Positions 36,669-46,396 of a stretch of DNA of 64,000 bases are shown here, piece after piece. Under the pieces are notes generated by a model that did no database searches, was not told the DNA's origin, and worked only from the letters and a program-made list of their open reading frames with translations. A program made the translations under genes and the position numbers. Every line of letters starts with the position of its first letter. The stretch's first letter is position 1. The DNA comes from Streptomyces canus. GTDB lineage: Bacteria; Actinomycetota; Actinomycetes; Streptomycetales; Streptomycetaceae. The stretch spans positions 186,001-250,000 of the forward strand of contig NZ_CP107989.1 of the NCBI RefSeq assembly GCF_041435015.1, read 5' to 3'.

Positions 36669-37703
36669 CTACGTCATCAATGCGATGTGGGGGTGCTGGG
36701 GCGCCGCAGGGCAGATGTACAACTGCTGTCTGTAGCCGCTGCCGATCTGGACCGCGGTGGGCCGCCCGGGGTCGAAGTGGTCCAAGGGGGAGGACGGTTC
36801 AGCAGCTGGGTTCTCGTACGGGGACCAGCTGCGCCCTTCGTCGTCCCCTTCTTCGAACGTGGCGATGGTCAGCAGGACTTCCATCCCAGTGCCGCATTCA
36901 GGGCAGGGCCGCGGGGTGGGGTCGGTGGAGTCCCAGGCGGGCCAACCGCCGACCTTCCAGCCGGGTGCGCTGGACAGCACACAGTCGTAGTACGTCTGCG
37001 GGTCCATATCTTCTTCGGCTGCCTGTGGCACACTCCACTGCCTGAGCTGCTCCTGCAGTTCCGTACTCAGCTCCAGGTGGTCGGGATATTCGGTGATCTG
37101 TTCCGGGTGGAGCAGGCACGGCTCGGGCAGGTAGCTGTCGAACTGCATCGCGGGTGGTTCGGGGGGTGTGCTGAGGATGTCGGTGATGGTGGCTGCCGAC
37201 CGCCAGAACAACGCGGTCCTGGGCATGATCGGATGGTCGAAGGGGCACCACAGAACCTGCAGCAGATCCGTTCCTTCAGGCGTGAGCAGATCGGGCACAT
37301 CCCGTGCGTACAGTTGCGCGACGGGCAGCATCGCTATGGAACCGTCGTACGGCTGGACCGCCACCCTCAGCGGATACTCACGAGAGGGCCGGATTCGCTC
37401 GAGGGTCTCTCGTTCCTGCGGGGTCAAACTCCGGCCGTGCGAGGCGGCACGGATCCGTCGTTCCACCCGCACATCCGCTGGGGACAGGGCCGGGTTCACC
37501 CCGTCCACCACATGGGGGCCCTCGCAGTGGGGCCACGGCTCGCCGGCCGGCCACAGGAGTGGCCCGCCGACCGAGCTGTCGTACCACGTCGGTGCCCCGG
37601 GTCGCGGGTGCAACCGGGTCGCCGTGCGTGCCAGCGGGACCAGCTGAGGAAAAACCGCGGCGACATCGAGCGGCCGTGGCGGAGTGACAGGAGTGACATT
37701 CAT
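36669..37703 (-). CDS. DUF1963-like hypothetical protein
   Basis: A 344-residue cytoplasmic protein. ATG 37703 is chosen because conserved-looking sequence (PPRPLDVAAVFPQLVPLART, then TRLHPRPGAPTWYDSSVGGP) begins just after it; an extension to GTG 37796 is possible. The middle contains VQPYDGSIAMLPVAQLYARD and VLWCPFDHP. The C-terminal part has GWKVGGWPAWDSTDP, then the zinc-type pair in CPECGTGMEVLLTIATFEEG, and PHIALMT. This arrangement (G-G-x-P-x-W and a later Cys pair) resembles the DUF1963 family of uncharacterised proteins. It is transcribed divergently from the gene at 37898. Confidence 0.75.
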   Translation of the reverse strand: MNVTPVTPPRPLDVAAVFPQLVPLARTATRLHPRPGAPTWYDSSVGGPLLWPAGEPWPHCEGPHVVDGVNPALSPADVRVERRIRAASHGRSLTPQERETLERIRPSREYPLRVAVQPYDGSIAMLPVAQLYARDVPDLLTPEGTDLLQVLWCPFDHPIMPRTALFWRSAATITDILSTPPEPPAMQFDSYLPEPCLLHPEQITEYPDHLELSTELQEQLRQWSVPQAAEEDMDPQTYYDCVLSSAPGWKVGGWPAWDSTDPTPRPCPECGTGMEVLLTIATFEEGDDEGRSWSPYENPAAEPSSPLDHFDPGRPTAVQIGSGYRQQLYICPAAPQHPHIALMT

Positions 37704-37897
37704 AGCCACGATCTTGCCAACTGCCTCTGACAACGGCTCTCGTAGCCGCCCAGGCAGCTCTCTCCAAGCGTTCCGCAGCTGCTCTGTTTCCCGCACTTCT
37801 CAGGTACTCAAACACTCACTTGAGATGATGTCTCGATTGACTGGTCGAGCATCATAATGAGGTATCCCGGGGCTGGCCCGCACTGCATGATCGTGAC

Positions 37898-38479
37898 ATG
37901 ACGAATCCTGCTTCCTTCCGTGACCAGTCCAACTGGGGCGATGGCTACGAGCTGGCCATCGAGGTTGGCTCCACTGGTAACGCCGAGCTGCAGACCCTCC
38001 TGAGTGCTCTGTGGTCGGCGGCAGGCGTGCGGGGGTGCTTCGGGCACCGCGACTGTGAGCCTGACGAGCAGGATGAGGTGCCGTGCACGGTGGCCTCTCT
38101 GAGTGAGTACGGCCACCTGCTCGGTCAGGTCCGCTTGCCGACGGGGCAGATGGCGGTATGCGGTTGCATGGCGGTCCGCGGTGGTGACGAAAGCAGTGAC
38201 TGGCTGGACTTCTACGTTCCCACAGGAGCGTTGGACAAGACGGGCGCCGTGTACTGGGACGGCCAGCCGCACTTCAGGTCCGCGGTCATCGACGACTGGC
38301 TCGCCGGCATCGCGATGGAGACCTTCAAGCAGGCGCCGTTCAGCTTGGGTGTCGTCGGCTGGATGGTCTCCGGAGGTGCCGACGCCTCAGTGCTGGCGGG
38401 CGAGTTGCCCCAGGAACGCGGTATGGGATACCTGCTGCCGCGTGGCGGGGTCCTACGCTACGGGGCTGCCAACACCTGA
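37898..38479 (+). CDS. Hypothetical protein
   Basis: A 193-residue soluble protein with ATG 37898. Features are an acidic, Cys-containing region (GCFGHRDCEPDEQDEVPC), then SDWLDFYVPTGALDKTGAVY and WDGQPHFRSAVIDDWLAGIA. The alternating strands suggest a compact alpha/beta protein. I do not recognise the family. It is divergent from the DUF1963-like gene, sharing its ~195-bp promoter region. Confidence 0.65.
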   Translation: MTNPASFRDQSNWGDGYELAIEVGSTGNAELQTLLSALWSAAGVRGCFGHRDCEPDEQDEVPCTVASLSEYGHLLGQVRLPTGQMAVCGCMAVRGGDESSDWLDFYVPTGALDKTGAVYWDGQPHFRSAVIDDWLAGIAMETFKQAPFSLGVVGWMVSGGADASVLAGELPQERGMGYLLPRGGVLRYGAANT

Positions 38480-39010
38480 CGCCAACGACTCCCGCCGGCG
38501 CGAACTCTGCGGTGGCAGATGAGACTGCCGGCGGTGCCGACGAAGGCGAGGAAGTGTTCGGCCTTGCGCTCGTATCGGCGGTGCGGCCGACGACAGCCGT
38601 TCAGCCAGGACATCGTGCGCTCCACCACCAGCGGTATCGGCCCGGGCGCCCGGAAGGCTCGATACCGCGGCGGGCCATGCGAGGCACGATTTGCCGTCGC
38701 CGCAGCCAGTTGCGCAGATGGTCGAAGGCGCAGCCCTTGTCCTTGTGCAGCTTGGCCGGGCGGCGGCGCCGGGGCCCATGGCGGGAGCGGATCGGCGGGA
38801 TGCCCTGCATCAGCGGGATCAGCGCCTGGCGTTCGTGCAGGTGGGCAGCGGAGATCCCCACCGAGATCGGCAGGCCGTTGCGGTCACCGATGACGTGAAT
38901 CTTCGCCCCGAGCTTGCCGCGATCGGTCATTCGGTCCAGTCAAAGGCCCCCTTTGACCGCACGGACACTGGCCGAGTCCATCGCACAGCGCGACCCGTCC
39001 GGGGCCGTCA
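38470..39010 (-). pseudogene. IS5-family transposase remnant
   Basis: The minus strand reads MDSASVRAVKGG (near 38950-38980, with a stop in the middle), then DRGKLGAKIHVIGDRNGLPI, HLHERQALIPLMQGI, KLHKDKGCAFDHLRNWLRRR, GRYRW, and in a shifted frame the expected ERT-x-S-W-L ending. These are the second and third catalytic segments of IS5 transposases: D-S-x-x-V, D-K-G and R-x-R-W-V-V-E-R. The N-terminal third is gone and two frameshifts are present. Confidence 0.7.
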
Positions 39011-39152
39011 TCGGATGCTGAGCCGCCGGCGTAGCGAGGTCGTGTCGGACATTCAGCAAGACCACCGTCGTCGTCATCACCGCGAAGTCCGCCGGGCGCA
39101 GGGTCTTCGGCCTCGCCACCGCAGGCGTCCGTCTCGCTTGGCCTCTTGCGCG

Positions 39153-40055
39153 TCAGTCCGGCAGCCAGTGCAGCTCGTGCGCCAGGGTTTTGGCGACGGC
39201 ACGGATGCGGCGGTGCAGTGGCGACTGCTCGCGTGGCAGGACCAGGTGGATCGTCAGGCTGGGCGCGCCTCGCAGCGGTCGCCAGGTGAGACCGGCCGGT
39301 TGCGCCGTGGCCGCGGCTTCTCCGGCCGGGGCGAGGGTGACCCCGTCGCGCAGGTCACGCTGAGACATGTCGAAAGAAACTGCGGGCGTGTGGAACCGGG
39401 GGTGTGGTCGGGTGTCTCGGAACAGTGCGGAGAGCTGATCGTGGATCACGGGGTTGGCCGCACGGTCCGGGAGTCGCAGCGGATACGCGGCCGCGTCGGC
39501 GATCTCGATCTCCGGGTGTTCGGCCAGCGGATGGTGCTGCGCCAGCTGGACCCCGATGCGCGCACGCCGCAGCAGGAACCGGCGCACGCCACGGCCCGGC
39601 TGTTCACCGCGGGTGATCCCGGCATCGATGCGGCCGTCGGCGACCGCGGGGGAGATCTCCGGTGTCGCCATCGGGACAGCGCCGACCTCGAGTCCGCTGT
39701 TGCCGCGAATCAGCCTGTCCACCAGGGCTGGTGCCGTCTCGGCCCCGGTGCTGAGGCTGTATCCGATGCGCAGCATGCCCAGTTCACCGGCCGCCGCGCT
39801 CCGGGCGGTGTCCCATGCCCGGTCCAGCGCCGCCAGCGCGGGCGGCGCGGACTCCGCCAAAGCCGCACCGGCCGTGGTCAATACGACGCTACGCGTGTTG
39901 CGGACCAGCAGGGCCGTACCGAGTTCCGCCTCCAATCGGCGCATCCGGGCGCTGAGTGCGGGCTGTGCGATACCGATCCGTGCAGCCGCGCGGGTGAAGT
40001 TCAACTCCTGCGCCAGCACCAGGAAGTACCGCAGGCTCACCGTATCCGGCGCCAC
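39153..40055 (-). CDS. LysR-type transcriptional regulator
   Basis: A 300-residue protein; GTG 40055 follows GGGAGGGCAC. The N-terminal winged helix-turn-helix is canonical (SLRYFLVLAQELNFTRAAAR, IGIAQPALSARMRRLEAELG, TALLVRNTRSVVLTTAGAAL), and the C-terminal periplasmic-binding-like domain senses an effector. It is divergent from a DUF1330 gene 157 bases away, the usual LysR arrangement, so that gene is the probable target. The effector is unknown. Confidence 0.92.
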   Translation of the reverse strand: MAPDTVSLRYFLVLAQELNFTRAAARIGIAQPALSARMRRLEAELGTALLVRNTRSVVLTTAGAALAESAPPALAALDRAWDTARSAAAGELGMLRIGYSLSTGAETAPALVDRLIRGNSGLEVGAVPMATPEISPAVADGRIDAGITRGEQPGRGVRRFLLRRARIGVQLAQHHPLAEHPEIEIADAAAYPLRLPDRAANPVIHDQLSALFRDTRPHPRFHTPAVSFDMSQRDLRDGVTLAPAGEAAATAQPAGLTWRPLRGAPSLTIHLVLPREQSPLHRRIRAVAKTLAHELHWLPD

Positions 40056-40212
40056 GTGCCCTCCCTGCCGATTGATAACGATCCGTTCTGAGTCTATCCA
40101 GTACCGGTCTTTCCCTCGACCGCAGATCAAGCCCTAACCTGCGCATGCGGGACCGATCGATCTGAGTGTCGATTCAACGTCGGACGTGTCCGGCCGAACA
40201 CAGGAGGCTTCC

Positions 40213-40506
40213 ATGGCTAAGGGCTACTGGGTCAGTGTCTACCCCGCCATTTCCGACCCTGCGAGGCTGACTGCCTACGACAAGCTGGCCCGTCCGGCTG
40301 TCCTGGCTGGGGGCGGGCGCGTCCTGTCCCGTGGCGGTCGAGTCGTCGCCCACGAGGCCGGAATCACGCAACGCGTCGTTCTGATCGAGTTCGACAGCTT
40401 TGAACACGCCGTCGCGGCATACGAGAGCGAGGTATACCAGAAGGCGCTGGTAGCCCTCCCCGACGGCGTCGAGCGCGACTTCCGCATCATCGAAGGCATC
40501 GACTGA
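40213..40506 (+). CDS. DUF1330 (dimeric alpha/beta barrel) protein
   Basis: A 97-residue protein with ATG 40213 and AGGAGG seven bases upstream. Family features are KGYWVSVYPAISDPARLTAY at the N-terminus, then KLARPAVLAGGGRVLSRGGR, RVVLIEFDSFEHAVAAYESE and YQKALVALPDGVERDFRIIE. It forms a ferredoxin-like dimer; members are small and uncharacterised, some related to heme or aromatic metabolism. Its promoter is shared with the LysR gene. Confidence 0.88.
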   Translation: MAKGYWVSVYPAISDPARLTAYDKLARPAVLAGGGRVLSRGGRVVAHEAGITQRVVLIEFDSFEHAVAAYESEVYQKALVALPDGVERDFRIIEGID

Positions 40507-40679
40507 CCGGCGGGCCCAGCCAGCGCTGAGCATCCGTCACCTGATACGCACACGGTGCTGAACGACGACTCACGAGACGAGTTCGAAGCCATGCCCCGCG
40601 TCCCAGTTCGTCGTCGACGTCCTCGACGGCCTGATCCCTGTCGGGCGGGCCACGAAGCGGAGTTCGGGGCACCGACACA

Positions 40680-40844
40680 TCATTGGCCCGACAACCGACT
40701 TGCGTAATGAACCCCCGGGAGCGCCCAGGCGCCCTCGTCCAGCGGCCAGCCCCCCCCCTGAATCAACAGGACCTCACGGGCGGGCGTCAGGGCGATGACG
40801 TCGGCGGTGTAGCGGATCGTCTCGAACTTCTCGGTCTCGGCCAT
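40680..40844 (-). pseudogene. NUDIX hydrolase, N-terminal remnant
   Basis: ATG 40844 follows GAGAGG. The 54 residues read MAETEKFETIRYTADVIALT, PAREVLLIQGGGWPLDEGAW and ALPG, which is the start of a NUDIX hydrolase up to the point where the Nudix box (GG-H-x-E...) begins. Then the sequence changes to an unrelated tail and stops. It has lost its catalytic part. Confidence 0.65.
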
Positions 40845-41110
40845 GTGCACCTCTCGGTGGGATGGGTTAGTGGGTGGTGTCGGTGCCCACGAGGAACTGG
40901 TCGCTGCCGAGGTCCCTCGCGACCTGGGCGTCCGTGCCCTGGGCGCGCTGCAGACGTGCAGCGCCTCTGGGGCGTCCTGGGGCCGGTGTCGGGAAGGCGG
41001 GAGGCCAGGTACTCGTTGGCCCGGCGGACTTCCTCTTGGGTGAACAGCGTGGCGATGCGCTGCTCGTCGTCGGTGATACCGATCCCGAATATCCTTCTGC
41101 GCGGGGCGAG
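40845..41110. other. Short degenerate stretch
   Basis: Minus-strand fragments such as EEVRRANEYLASRLPDTGPR appear in shifting frames and suggest a decayed gene, but no family can be named. Confidence 0.3.
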
Positions 41111-41440
41111 TCAGTGGGAGGAGATGAAGCCCTCCGACTGGTCGAGATGGAATGGAGAGCCGGTGCTCTCGGGAATCCATCCGTTGGCGCGAGCGGTTCG
41201 AATGCTGTCAGCAACGTCGGAAGGCCGGACAGGGCTTGCCTGTGTGCCGAACCAGTTGCTGGGGTGTGGCTGGTTGGTCGTGATCACCAGAGTGGTGCCG
41301 GGAGACTCGGCGTGTTCGACCGCATAGGTCAGGGGCGACCAGACCAGTCCCTGGTCGTAGGTGGGCCTTCCGCGAAGCCTCCATCGGTAGGTGGTGCCGT
41401 CGACGGTGATGCGCCGCGACCTCTTCTTCACCAGTGCCAT
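41111..41440 (-). CDS. Conserved hypothetical protein
   Basis: 109 residues, ATG 41440 with AAGGA seven bases upstream. MALVKKRSRRITVDGTTYRW, RLRGRPTYDQGLVWSPLTYA, then TTNQPHPSNWFGTQASPVRP and SDVADSIRTARANGWIPEST suggest a small beta-rich domain ending in a helix and GSPFHLD. The even composition and good start indicate a functional gene. It resembles small integrative-element cargo proteins in style, but I cannot name a family. Confidence 0.7.
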   Translation of the reverse strand: MALVKKRSRRITVDGTTYRWRLRGRPTYDQGLVWSPLTYAVEHAESPGTTLVITTNQPHPSNWFGTQASPVRPSDVADSIRTARANGWIPESTGSPFHLDQSEGFISSH

Positions 41441-41544
41441 GCCCACGTCCTTCTTCAAGGGCGAGGGTAGTGAATGGCCACTGACCATGTTCCACGGGTT
41501 TCCTGCGGCCGGGTTCAGCTTCTGCGCATCGGAATGACGTCAGG

Positions 41545-41835
41545 ACTTTCCGCGGGGATGGTGGGACGGTCGGCCTCGGGGGGTGGCAAGCAGGGCGACG
41601 ATGGTGACGGGCTTGTCGCAATGAGGGCAGTTGCGGGTTGCGGTCGGTGTCAGTGCGGTGGGCTGGGGCGATGGCCGCGCGGTCGGTTCTGTCTCGACGT
41701 TGTCGTTGGCATCGTGGCGCTCGCGTCGACGGCGGCAGGCTGCTACTGCCTTGCAGCGGGGCGAGCAATAGGTATGGCGGGCGACTGCCTGTGGGTTGAC
41801 CTGGAACTGGGTCCAGCAGATCGGGGCAGTCTCGG
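41545..41835 (-). pseudogene. Zinc-ribbon protein remnant
   Basis: A minus-strand frame without a start codon reads PICWTQFQVNPQAVARHTYC, SPRCKAVAACRRRRERHD, then TRNCPHCDKPVTIVALLATP, with paired cysteines typical of a two-domain zinc ribbon. A one-base insertion in a C-run near the end shifts the frame and causes an early stop. It adjoins the IstB remnant. Confidence 0.5.
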
Positions 41836-41849
41836 AGTTCGGCCAGCAC

Positions 41850-42272
41850 GTCCGATCACTCCCTTGCGGAGGTTGTCGGAGTGGGCCTGATGCGAGCGGA
41901 GGCGGGAGGACGGGCCGTCGATGCCGACCACGGCGGCCCGGTGCAGGAGGCGGTCGAGCATGGCGGCACCGACGGTGGCGTCACCGAAGGCGCCGCCCAG
42001 TCGGCGATGCCGACGTTGGTTGTGAGGATCGTGCTCGACTTCAGATACCGCTGATTGATCATCTGGAACAGGGCTGAGGCGCCGTCGCCGGGCAGGGGGA
42101 GGTAGCCGAGTTCATCGATCACCAGCAGGCGGGGGCCGGCGAAGAACCGCATGATGCTTGCCCCGCGTCCTTCGAGGGCGGCCTTGTGACACTTGGCCGC
42201 CAGTTCGGCCGCGGTGCTGAAGGAGACGCGGTGGCCGGCATCGACGGCGGAGCGGGCGAGCGCGACGGCCAC
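41850..42272 (-). pseudogene. IS21-family helper ATPase IstB remnant
   Basis: The frame from 42272 reads VALARSAVDAGHRVSFSTAA, AELAAKCHKAALEG, then RLLVIDELGYLPLPGDGASA and LFQMINQRYLKSSTILTTNV, the Walker B and sensor regions of IstB. After VGIADWA the frame shifts, and the rest (MLDRLLHRAAVVGIDGPSSR, LRSHQAH) appears in another frame. The N-terminal third with Walker A is missing, replaced by the MFS gene region. Confidence 0.8.
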
Positions 42273-42285
42273 GGTCAGTTCTCGG

Positions 42286-43479
42286 TCAACGCCCTGCGGG
42301 GAATGCTGCGCGCCGGCCGAATCCGACCATGACGAGCGCCATGAGTGTGAGAGCGATCATCCCGGCTGGAAGAACCGGTGCGCCCACGCCATCGACGACC
42401 ACAGCCCCCACAGCGCCACCCGCGAAGATCGCCATGTTGAAGGATGTCGTCAGCATCGCGTTCGCCGCATCGGCGTTCTCGCCCGCGGCCTCCCCCATGG
42501 CCGTCTGCAGCTGCGTCGCCGAGCCGCCGAACGCGAGGCCCCACAGGACGATCGCGAACAGCGCGAGCACAGTGGACTGCTGCGCGGCGGCAAGAACCCC
42601 CCCGGCGACGATGAACAGGATCACACTCGCCAGGGTGAGCCTGCGAAGTGCGCGGTCGATGAACACGCCGGTGATCCAGATACCTCCGAGCGCAGCGACG
42701 CCGAAGACGAGAAGTGTGACGTCGGGCCGGAGGGCGAGACGCATCTGCCGCAGATAGGAAGCGATGTAGGTGTAGAGCAGGTTGTGCGCGAGCATCCAGA
42801 CGAATACGACGGCGAGGATGGTCGCCACGCCGGGAATGCCCAGCACTCGGCTGAGCGGAGCGCGTGTCTGCGCCGACTGCCCCGGGGCGTCGGGCACGAG
42901 GAACTTCGCGAAGACCATGACGATGACGCTGAGCAGTGACATCGCGGCGAAGGACCAGCGCCACCCGACCGTCGAGCCCAGCCAGGCGCCAAGTGGTGTT
43001 CCGACGCCGAGTGCGACCGGGGTTCCGGTCATGGCGATGGCAAGGGCGCGCCCGGCGTGCTCAGGTGCGGCGATACGCCGGGCGTATCCGGCGAGCATGC
43101 CCCACAGCAGCCCGGAGAAGGCTCCCCCGACGAACCGGGCGGCAAGAGCGACGGTGAACGAAGGCGATACCGCGGTGACGGTGTTCGCGACAAGGAACCC
43201 GAGCAGGCCCGCAAGGAGGAGCGGCTTCCGCCGTGCCCCGCGCGTCAGCGCGATCGCGGGTATCGCCGAGAGGACCGTTCCGATCGCGTAGGCGCTCACG
43301 AGCTGGCCGGCGCCGCCTTCGGAGACGTCAAGTCCGGCAGCGAGCTGCGGGAGCAGCCCCGCCGGCAGCGTCTCGGTCATGATCACGATGAATCCGGTAC
43401 ACGCCATCACCACCAGTGCCGGAACGGGGAACGACTCGTGCGCTCGCTCGCGGACCGGCGTGGGGCACGTTGTGGTCAT
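42286..43479 (-). CDS. MFS transporter (drug/arabinose-efflux DHA1-type)
   Basis: A 397-residue integral membrane protein with 12 predicted hydrophobic segments. ATG 43479 is preferred (GGAGGAG nine bases upstream), with GTG 43497 as alternative. Family markers are FIVIMTETLPAGLLPQLAAG near the N-terminus, GTVLSAIPAIALTRGARRKP (motif A-like) and AIAMTGTPVALGVGTPLGAW (the DHA1 motif C area). DHA1 members export drugs or sugars. It is divergent from a TetR gene with paired operator boxes between them, so it is probably induced by its substrate. Confidence 0.9.
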   Translation of the reverse strand: MTTTCPTPVRERAHESFPVPALVVMACTGFIVIMTETLPAGLLPQLAAGLDVSEGGAGQLVSAYAIGTVLSAIPAIALTRGARRKPLLLAGLLGFLVANTVTAVSPSFTVALAARFVGGAFSGLLWGMLAGYARRIAAPEHAGRALAIAMTGTPVALGVGTPLGAWLGSTVGWRWSFAAMSLLSVIVMVFAKFLVPDAPGQSAQTRAPLSRVLGIPGVATILAVVFVWMLAHNLLYTYIASYLRQMRLALRPDVTLLVFGVAALGGIWITGVFIDRALRRLTLASVILFIVAGGVLAAAQQSTVLALFAIVLWGLAFGGSATQLQTAMGEAAGENADAANAMLTTSFNMAIFAGGAVGAVVVDGVGAPVLPAGMIALTLMALVMVGFGRRAAFPAGR

Positions 43480-43504
43480 CGGGTCGGACTCCTCCACTAG
43501 TTAT

Positions 43505-43565
43505 GGATTGACTGATCCGATATTGATAGACGTGCTTACGGGTGTCAAACTGGATCAGTCAGTCC
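43505..43565. promoter_or_regulatory. Twin inverted operator boxes between mfs and tetR genes
   Basis: GGATTGACTGATCC at 43505-43518 and, inverted, GGATCAGTCAGTCC at 43552-43565 differ at one position. The cores TGACTGATCC and GGATCAGTCA are exact inverted repeats with 33 bases between them. The boxes cover the shared promoter region, one next to each gene. Confidence 0.75.
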
Positions 43566-43584
43566 GCAATAGAGGAGGTTCGCC

Positions 43585-44193
43585 GTGCCCCCCGTCGGTC
43601 GTCCCCGCATCTTCGACATGGAGGCCGTCTTGGAGGCCGCGATGCTGCTGTTCTGGGAACAGGGCTACGAAGCGACATCGCTGGCCCAGCTCCGCGAGAC
43701 CACAGGACTGTCATCCGCGAGCCTCTACGGCGCCTTCGGCTCCAAGGAGGGACTGTTCGAGAAGGCCGTTGAGCACTACATCGCCGGACCGGGCAGCGTC
43801 ACCGATGTCGTGGCCGACGAGGCGGAGAGTCCCCGCGAGGCCATCGCCCGTCTCCTCCACGGGTCGATCAACATGCAGACCGACACATCCCACCCTCGCG
43901 GATGCCTCGTCGCCCTCTCGGGGACGGTCCGGGCACCGGGAGCAGGCGAGGCCGGAGCGCGAAAGGTCGTAGCGGCGCGCCGCGCAGCGGACCGAGCACG
44001 CATCAGGGCGTGCATCGTACGCGGCATCGCCTCAGGAGAGCTCGCCGAAGACACCGACGTGGACGGCCTCACGTCAATGATCCACGGCTTCTTGCTCGGT
44101 ATTTCGACACAGGTATGTGACGGCACATCAGCACGGCACCTGCACGCCGCGGCAGACGCCGTGCTCGCGAACTGGGACACACGGGGACGCTGA
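43585..44193 (+). CDS. TetR-family transcriptional repressor
   Basis: A 202-residue protein, GTG 43585 with GGAGG upstream. The N-terminal TetR helix-turn-helix reads EAAMLLFWEQGYEATSLAQL, RETTGLSSASLYGAFGSKEG, LFEKAVEHYI. The C-terminal domain is helical with an HPRGCLVALSGT segment like the TetR_C class that includes AcrR/Nem relatives. It is divergent from the MFS exporter with symmetrical boxes in between, so it probably represses both genes. Confidence 0.93.
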   Translation: MPPVGRPRIFDMEAVLEAAMLLFWEQGYEATSLAQLRETTGLSSASLYGAFGSKEGLFEKAVEHYIAGPGSVTDVVADEAESPREAIARLLHGSINMQTDTSHPRGCLVALSGTVRAPGAGEAGARKVVAARRAADRARIRACIVRGIASGELAEDTDVDGLTSMIHGFLLGISTQVCDGTSARHLHAAADAVLANWDTRGR

Positions 44194-44375
44194 CGCTCAC
44201 GCGCATCACACGTCGACATCGGTCCACGCACAGCCCCCGGAACCGCACGACTTCAGGTGACATGAATCGCGTGCACAACCGGCGGCGCACCTGGCCGCCC
44301 CGGCCCGCCGGCTGCCGGGCAACCCGTCGATCACCCGGCCAACGATGCGAGACGAGCCACTAGCCTCGCGCTTTC

Positions 44376-44990
44376 ATGAAGCGGGCTGTCCGACAGGCGG
44401 TCAGGCCTATCGGGTCCCACCCCCGTGTCCGTATCCGGGAAGACGGCCGGGCCGTGGTCTCGCAGGCCGGTTCGGTCCTGCTGATCGAAACTGTCCGCAA
44501 GACCGGCCTTGACCAGGCCATATCCGCAGCCCTGACCCCGTGGCGGAAGCCGCGGGCCATCCACGACCCCGGCAAGATACTCGTGGACCTCGCGCTGGCG
44601 GTCGCGCTGGGCGGGGACTGCCTCGCCGATATCACCCTGCTGCGGTCTGAGCCTGCCGTGTTCGGGCCGGTCGCCTCCGACCCCACGGTCTCCCGGCTGA
44701 TCGACACCCTTGCCACCTCGGGCGAGAAGGCGCTGACCGCCATCCGCGCCGCACGTTCCGAAGTCCGCCGACGAGTCTGCGAGTTGGCCGGCAACCAGGC
44801 TCCGGACACCGGCGGACAAGTGACCGTGGACTTGGACGGGGTTCTGGTCGTCGCGCACTCGGACAAGCAGAACGCGGTCCCGACCTGGAAGAAGTCCTAC
44901 GGTCATCACCCGCTCATGGGATTCGTCGACCACGGTCCGGGAGGGACCGGTGAACCCGTCGCCGCCTGCTGAGACCCGGGAACGAAGATG
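44376..44990 (+). pseudogene. IS1380-family transposase, N-terminal remnant
   Basis: The frame starts at 44376 and reads AVVSQAGSVLLIETVRKTGL, KILVDLALAVALGGDCLADI, TLLRSEPAVFGPVASDPTVS, then GGQVTVDLDGVLVVAHSDKQ with the first catalytic Asp, and YGHHPLMGFVDHGPGGTGEP. At 44960-44970 one lost base converts the expected A-A-L-L-R-P-G-N into a stop. The remaining ~250 residues with the other catalytic residues are absent. Confidence 0.8.
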
Positions 44991-45149
44991 GGGCTGTTGA
45001 CGTGTCCGTGTCGTTGTCTGGGTCATGTGCTTCCTCGGTCCGCCGCTGCGTGGCGCCACCGTCTTGGCTCAGCGTGACGGATCGCGGATTGACGTACTCC
45101 GTGGCGGCTCCGATGCTGGTAGGTGGGGGTGGTGGAAGGGGCTGCGGCC

Positions 45150-46385
45150 GTGCATCGTGGGCAGAGTGGTCTTCCTCGGGTGTTGACGGCGGCGGAGACG
45201 GCGGCGCCGGTGGACGCTGTTGACGTGGTCGCGGAGGACCTGCGGCGGCGTTTCAGGGCAACGGAGGTGTCTTTCCTCATTGTGGATCTGACGGGGAAGG
45301 CAGTGGCGCGGCTGTCCACCGTCCCCGCGGACGATGGCCGGGAGGCGGAGCGGATCCCCCTGTTCGGCAGTGTCTACGAGGAAGTGGTGCGTACCCAGAT
45401 GCTGCATCACGAGGCGACCGTCCACGGACACCGGGTGATCATGCCGGTCACCAACCGGGGGGATGCGATCGGGCTGCTGGAACTGCTCCTGCCGACCGAC
45501 CCCCGCGACGACGTCCTTGACGCGGTCGGGGAAGCCGCCCACCTCCTGGCCTACATCGTGATCGCCAACGGGCGCTTCACCGACCTCTACACCTGGGGCA
45601 AACGCTCCGTACCCCCCACCCTGGCGGCAGAGATCCAGTACCAGCTGCTGCCCCCGTCGCTGTCGTGCGAGGCGGCGCAGTTCACGCTCAGCGGGAGCCT
45701 GGAGCCCTCCGAAGGCCTCAGCGGTGACACCTTCGACTACGCCTTGGACCGCGACACCCTGCATGTGTCGGTGACCGACCCCATGGGCCACGACATTGCT
45801 GCCGCCCTGGCCGCCACGGTCCTGGTGAGCGCCCTGCGCGGCGCCCGCCGCGCAGGGGCGGGCCTGGCCGAGCAGGCCCGCCGGGCCGATCACGCACTGA
45901 TCGCCCACGGCCAGGGTCACGCCACCGGGCAGCTGCTGCGCGTCCATCTCCGTACCGGTCAGGCCCAGCTCGTCAATGCCGGCCATCCCTGGCCACTGCG
46001 CATGCGCGAAGGGACTGCGGAGGTGATCACCTGCGAGGTGGACCATCCCTTCGGACTGTCCGAGTTCACACCCCACCCCTACCGTGTGCAGGACCTCGAC
46101 CTGCGTCCTGGTGACCGCCTGCTCCTCATCACCGACGGCATGCTCGAACGTCACGGCGAGAAGGTCGACCTGGCCGCCCTGCTGGAGGACACCCGCCGCC
46201 TTCACCCGCGGGAGGCCGCAATGGCGCTGACATCCGCCGTTCGGGCTGCCGCCGACGGCCGGCTCGAAGACGATGCCACCGTAATGTGCCTGGACTGGCA
46301 CGGCCCTCAGGAAACCCAGCGGCACGTCAGCTCCGGCGCGGACACAAGGCAAGCCTCGGCCGTCCGCACCCCGCAGCAGCCATGA
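45150..46385 (+). CDS. SpoIIE-type PP2C serine/threonine phosphatase
   Basis: A 411-residue protein; GTG 45150 is preferred because GGAAGGGG lies eight bases upstream (GTG 45123 is the longer option). Residues ~20-150 form a GAF-like or PAS-like sensory region ([20 protein letters not shown]). The rest is a SpoIIE phosphatase: [29 protein letters not shown] with the first metal Asp, [48 protein letters not shown] and [11 protein letters not shown]. Metal-binding Asp residues are conserved. No HATPase domain is attached, unlike the protein at 5970. It is likely to dephosphorylate an anti-anti-sigma factor. Confidence 0.9.
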   Translation: MHRGQSGLPRVLTAAETAAPVDAVDVVAEDLRRRFRATEVSFLIVDLTGKAVARLSTVPADDGREAERIPLFGSVYEEVVRTQMLHHEATVHGHRVIMPVTNRGDAIGLLELLLPTDPRDDVLDAVGEAAHLLAYIVIANGRFTDLYTWGKRSVPPTLAAEIQYQLLPPSLSCEAAQFTLSGSLEPSEGLSGDTFDYALDRDTLHVSVTDPMGHDIAAALAATVLVSALRGARRAGAGLAEQARRADHALIAHGQGHATGQLLRVHLRTGQAQLVNAGHPWPLRMREGTAEVITCEVDHPFGLSEFTPHPYRVQDLDLRPGDRLLLITDGMLERHGEKVDLAALLEDTRRLHPREAAMALTSAVRAAADGRLEDDATVMCLDWHGPQETQRHVSSGADTRQASAVRTPQQP

Positions 46386-46396
46386 CCAGGGCGTTC

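Noticed and set aside
13540..40844. The NUDIX C-terminal fragment at 13540 and N-terminal fragment at 40680 as halves of one split gene
   Set aside because: They are on opposite strands, 27 kb apart, and their flanking sequences show no matching break points.
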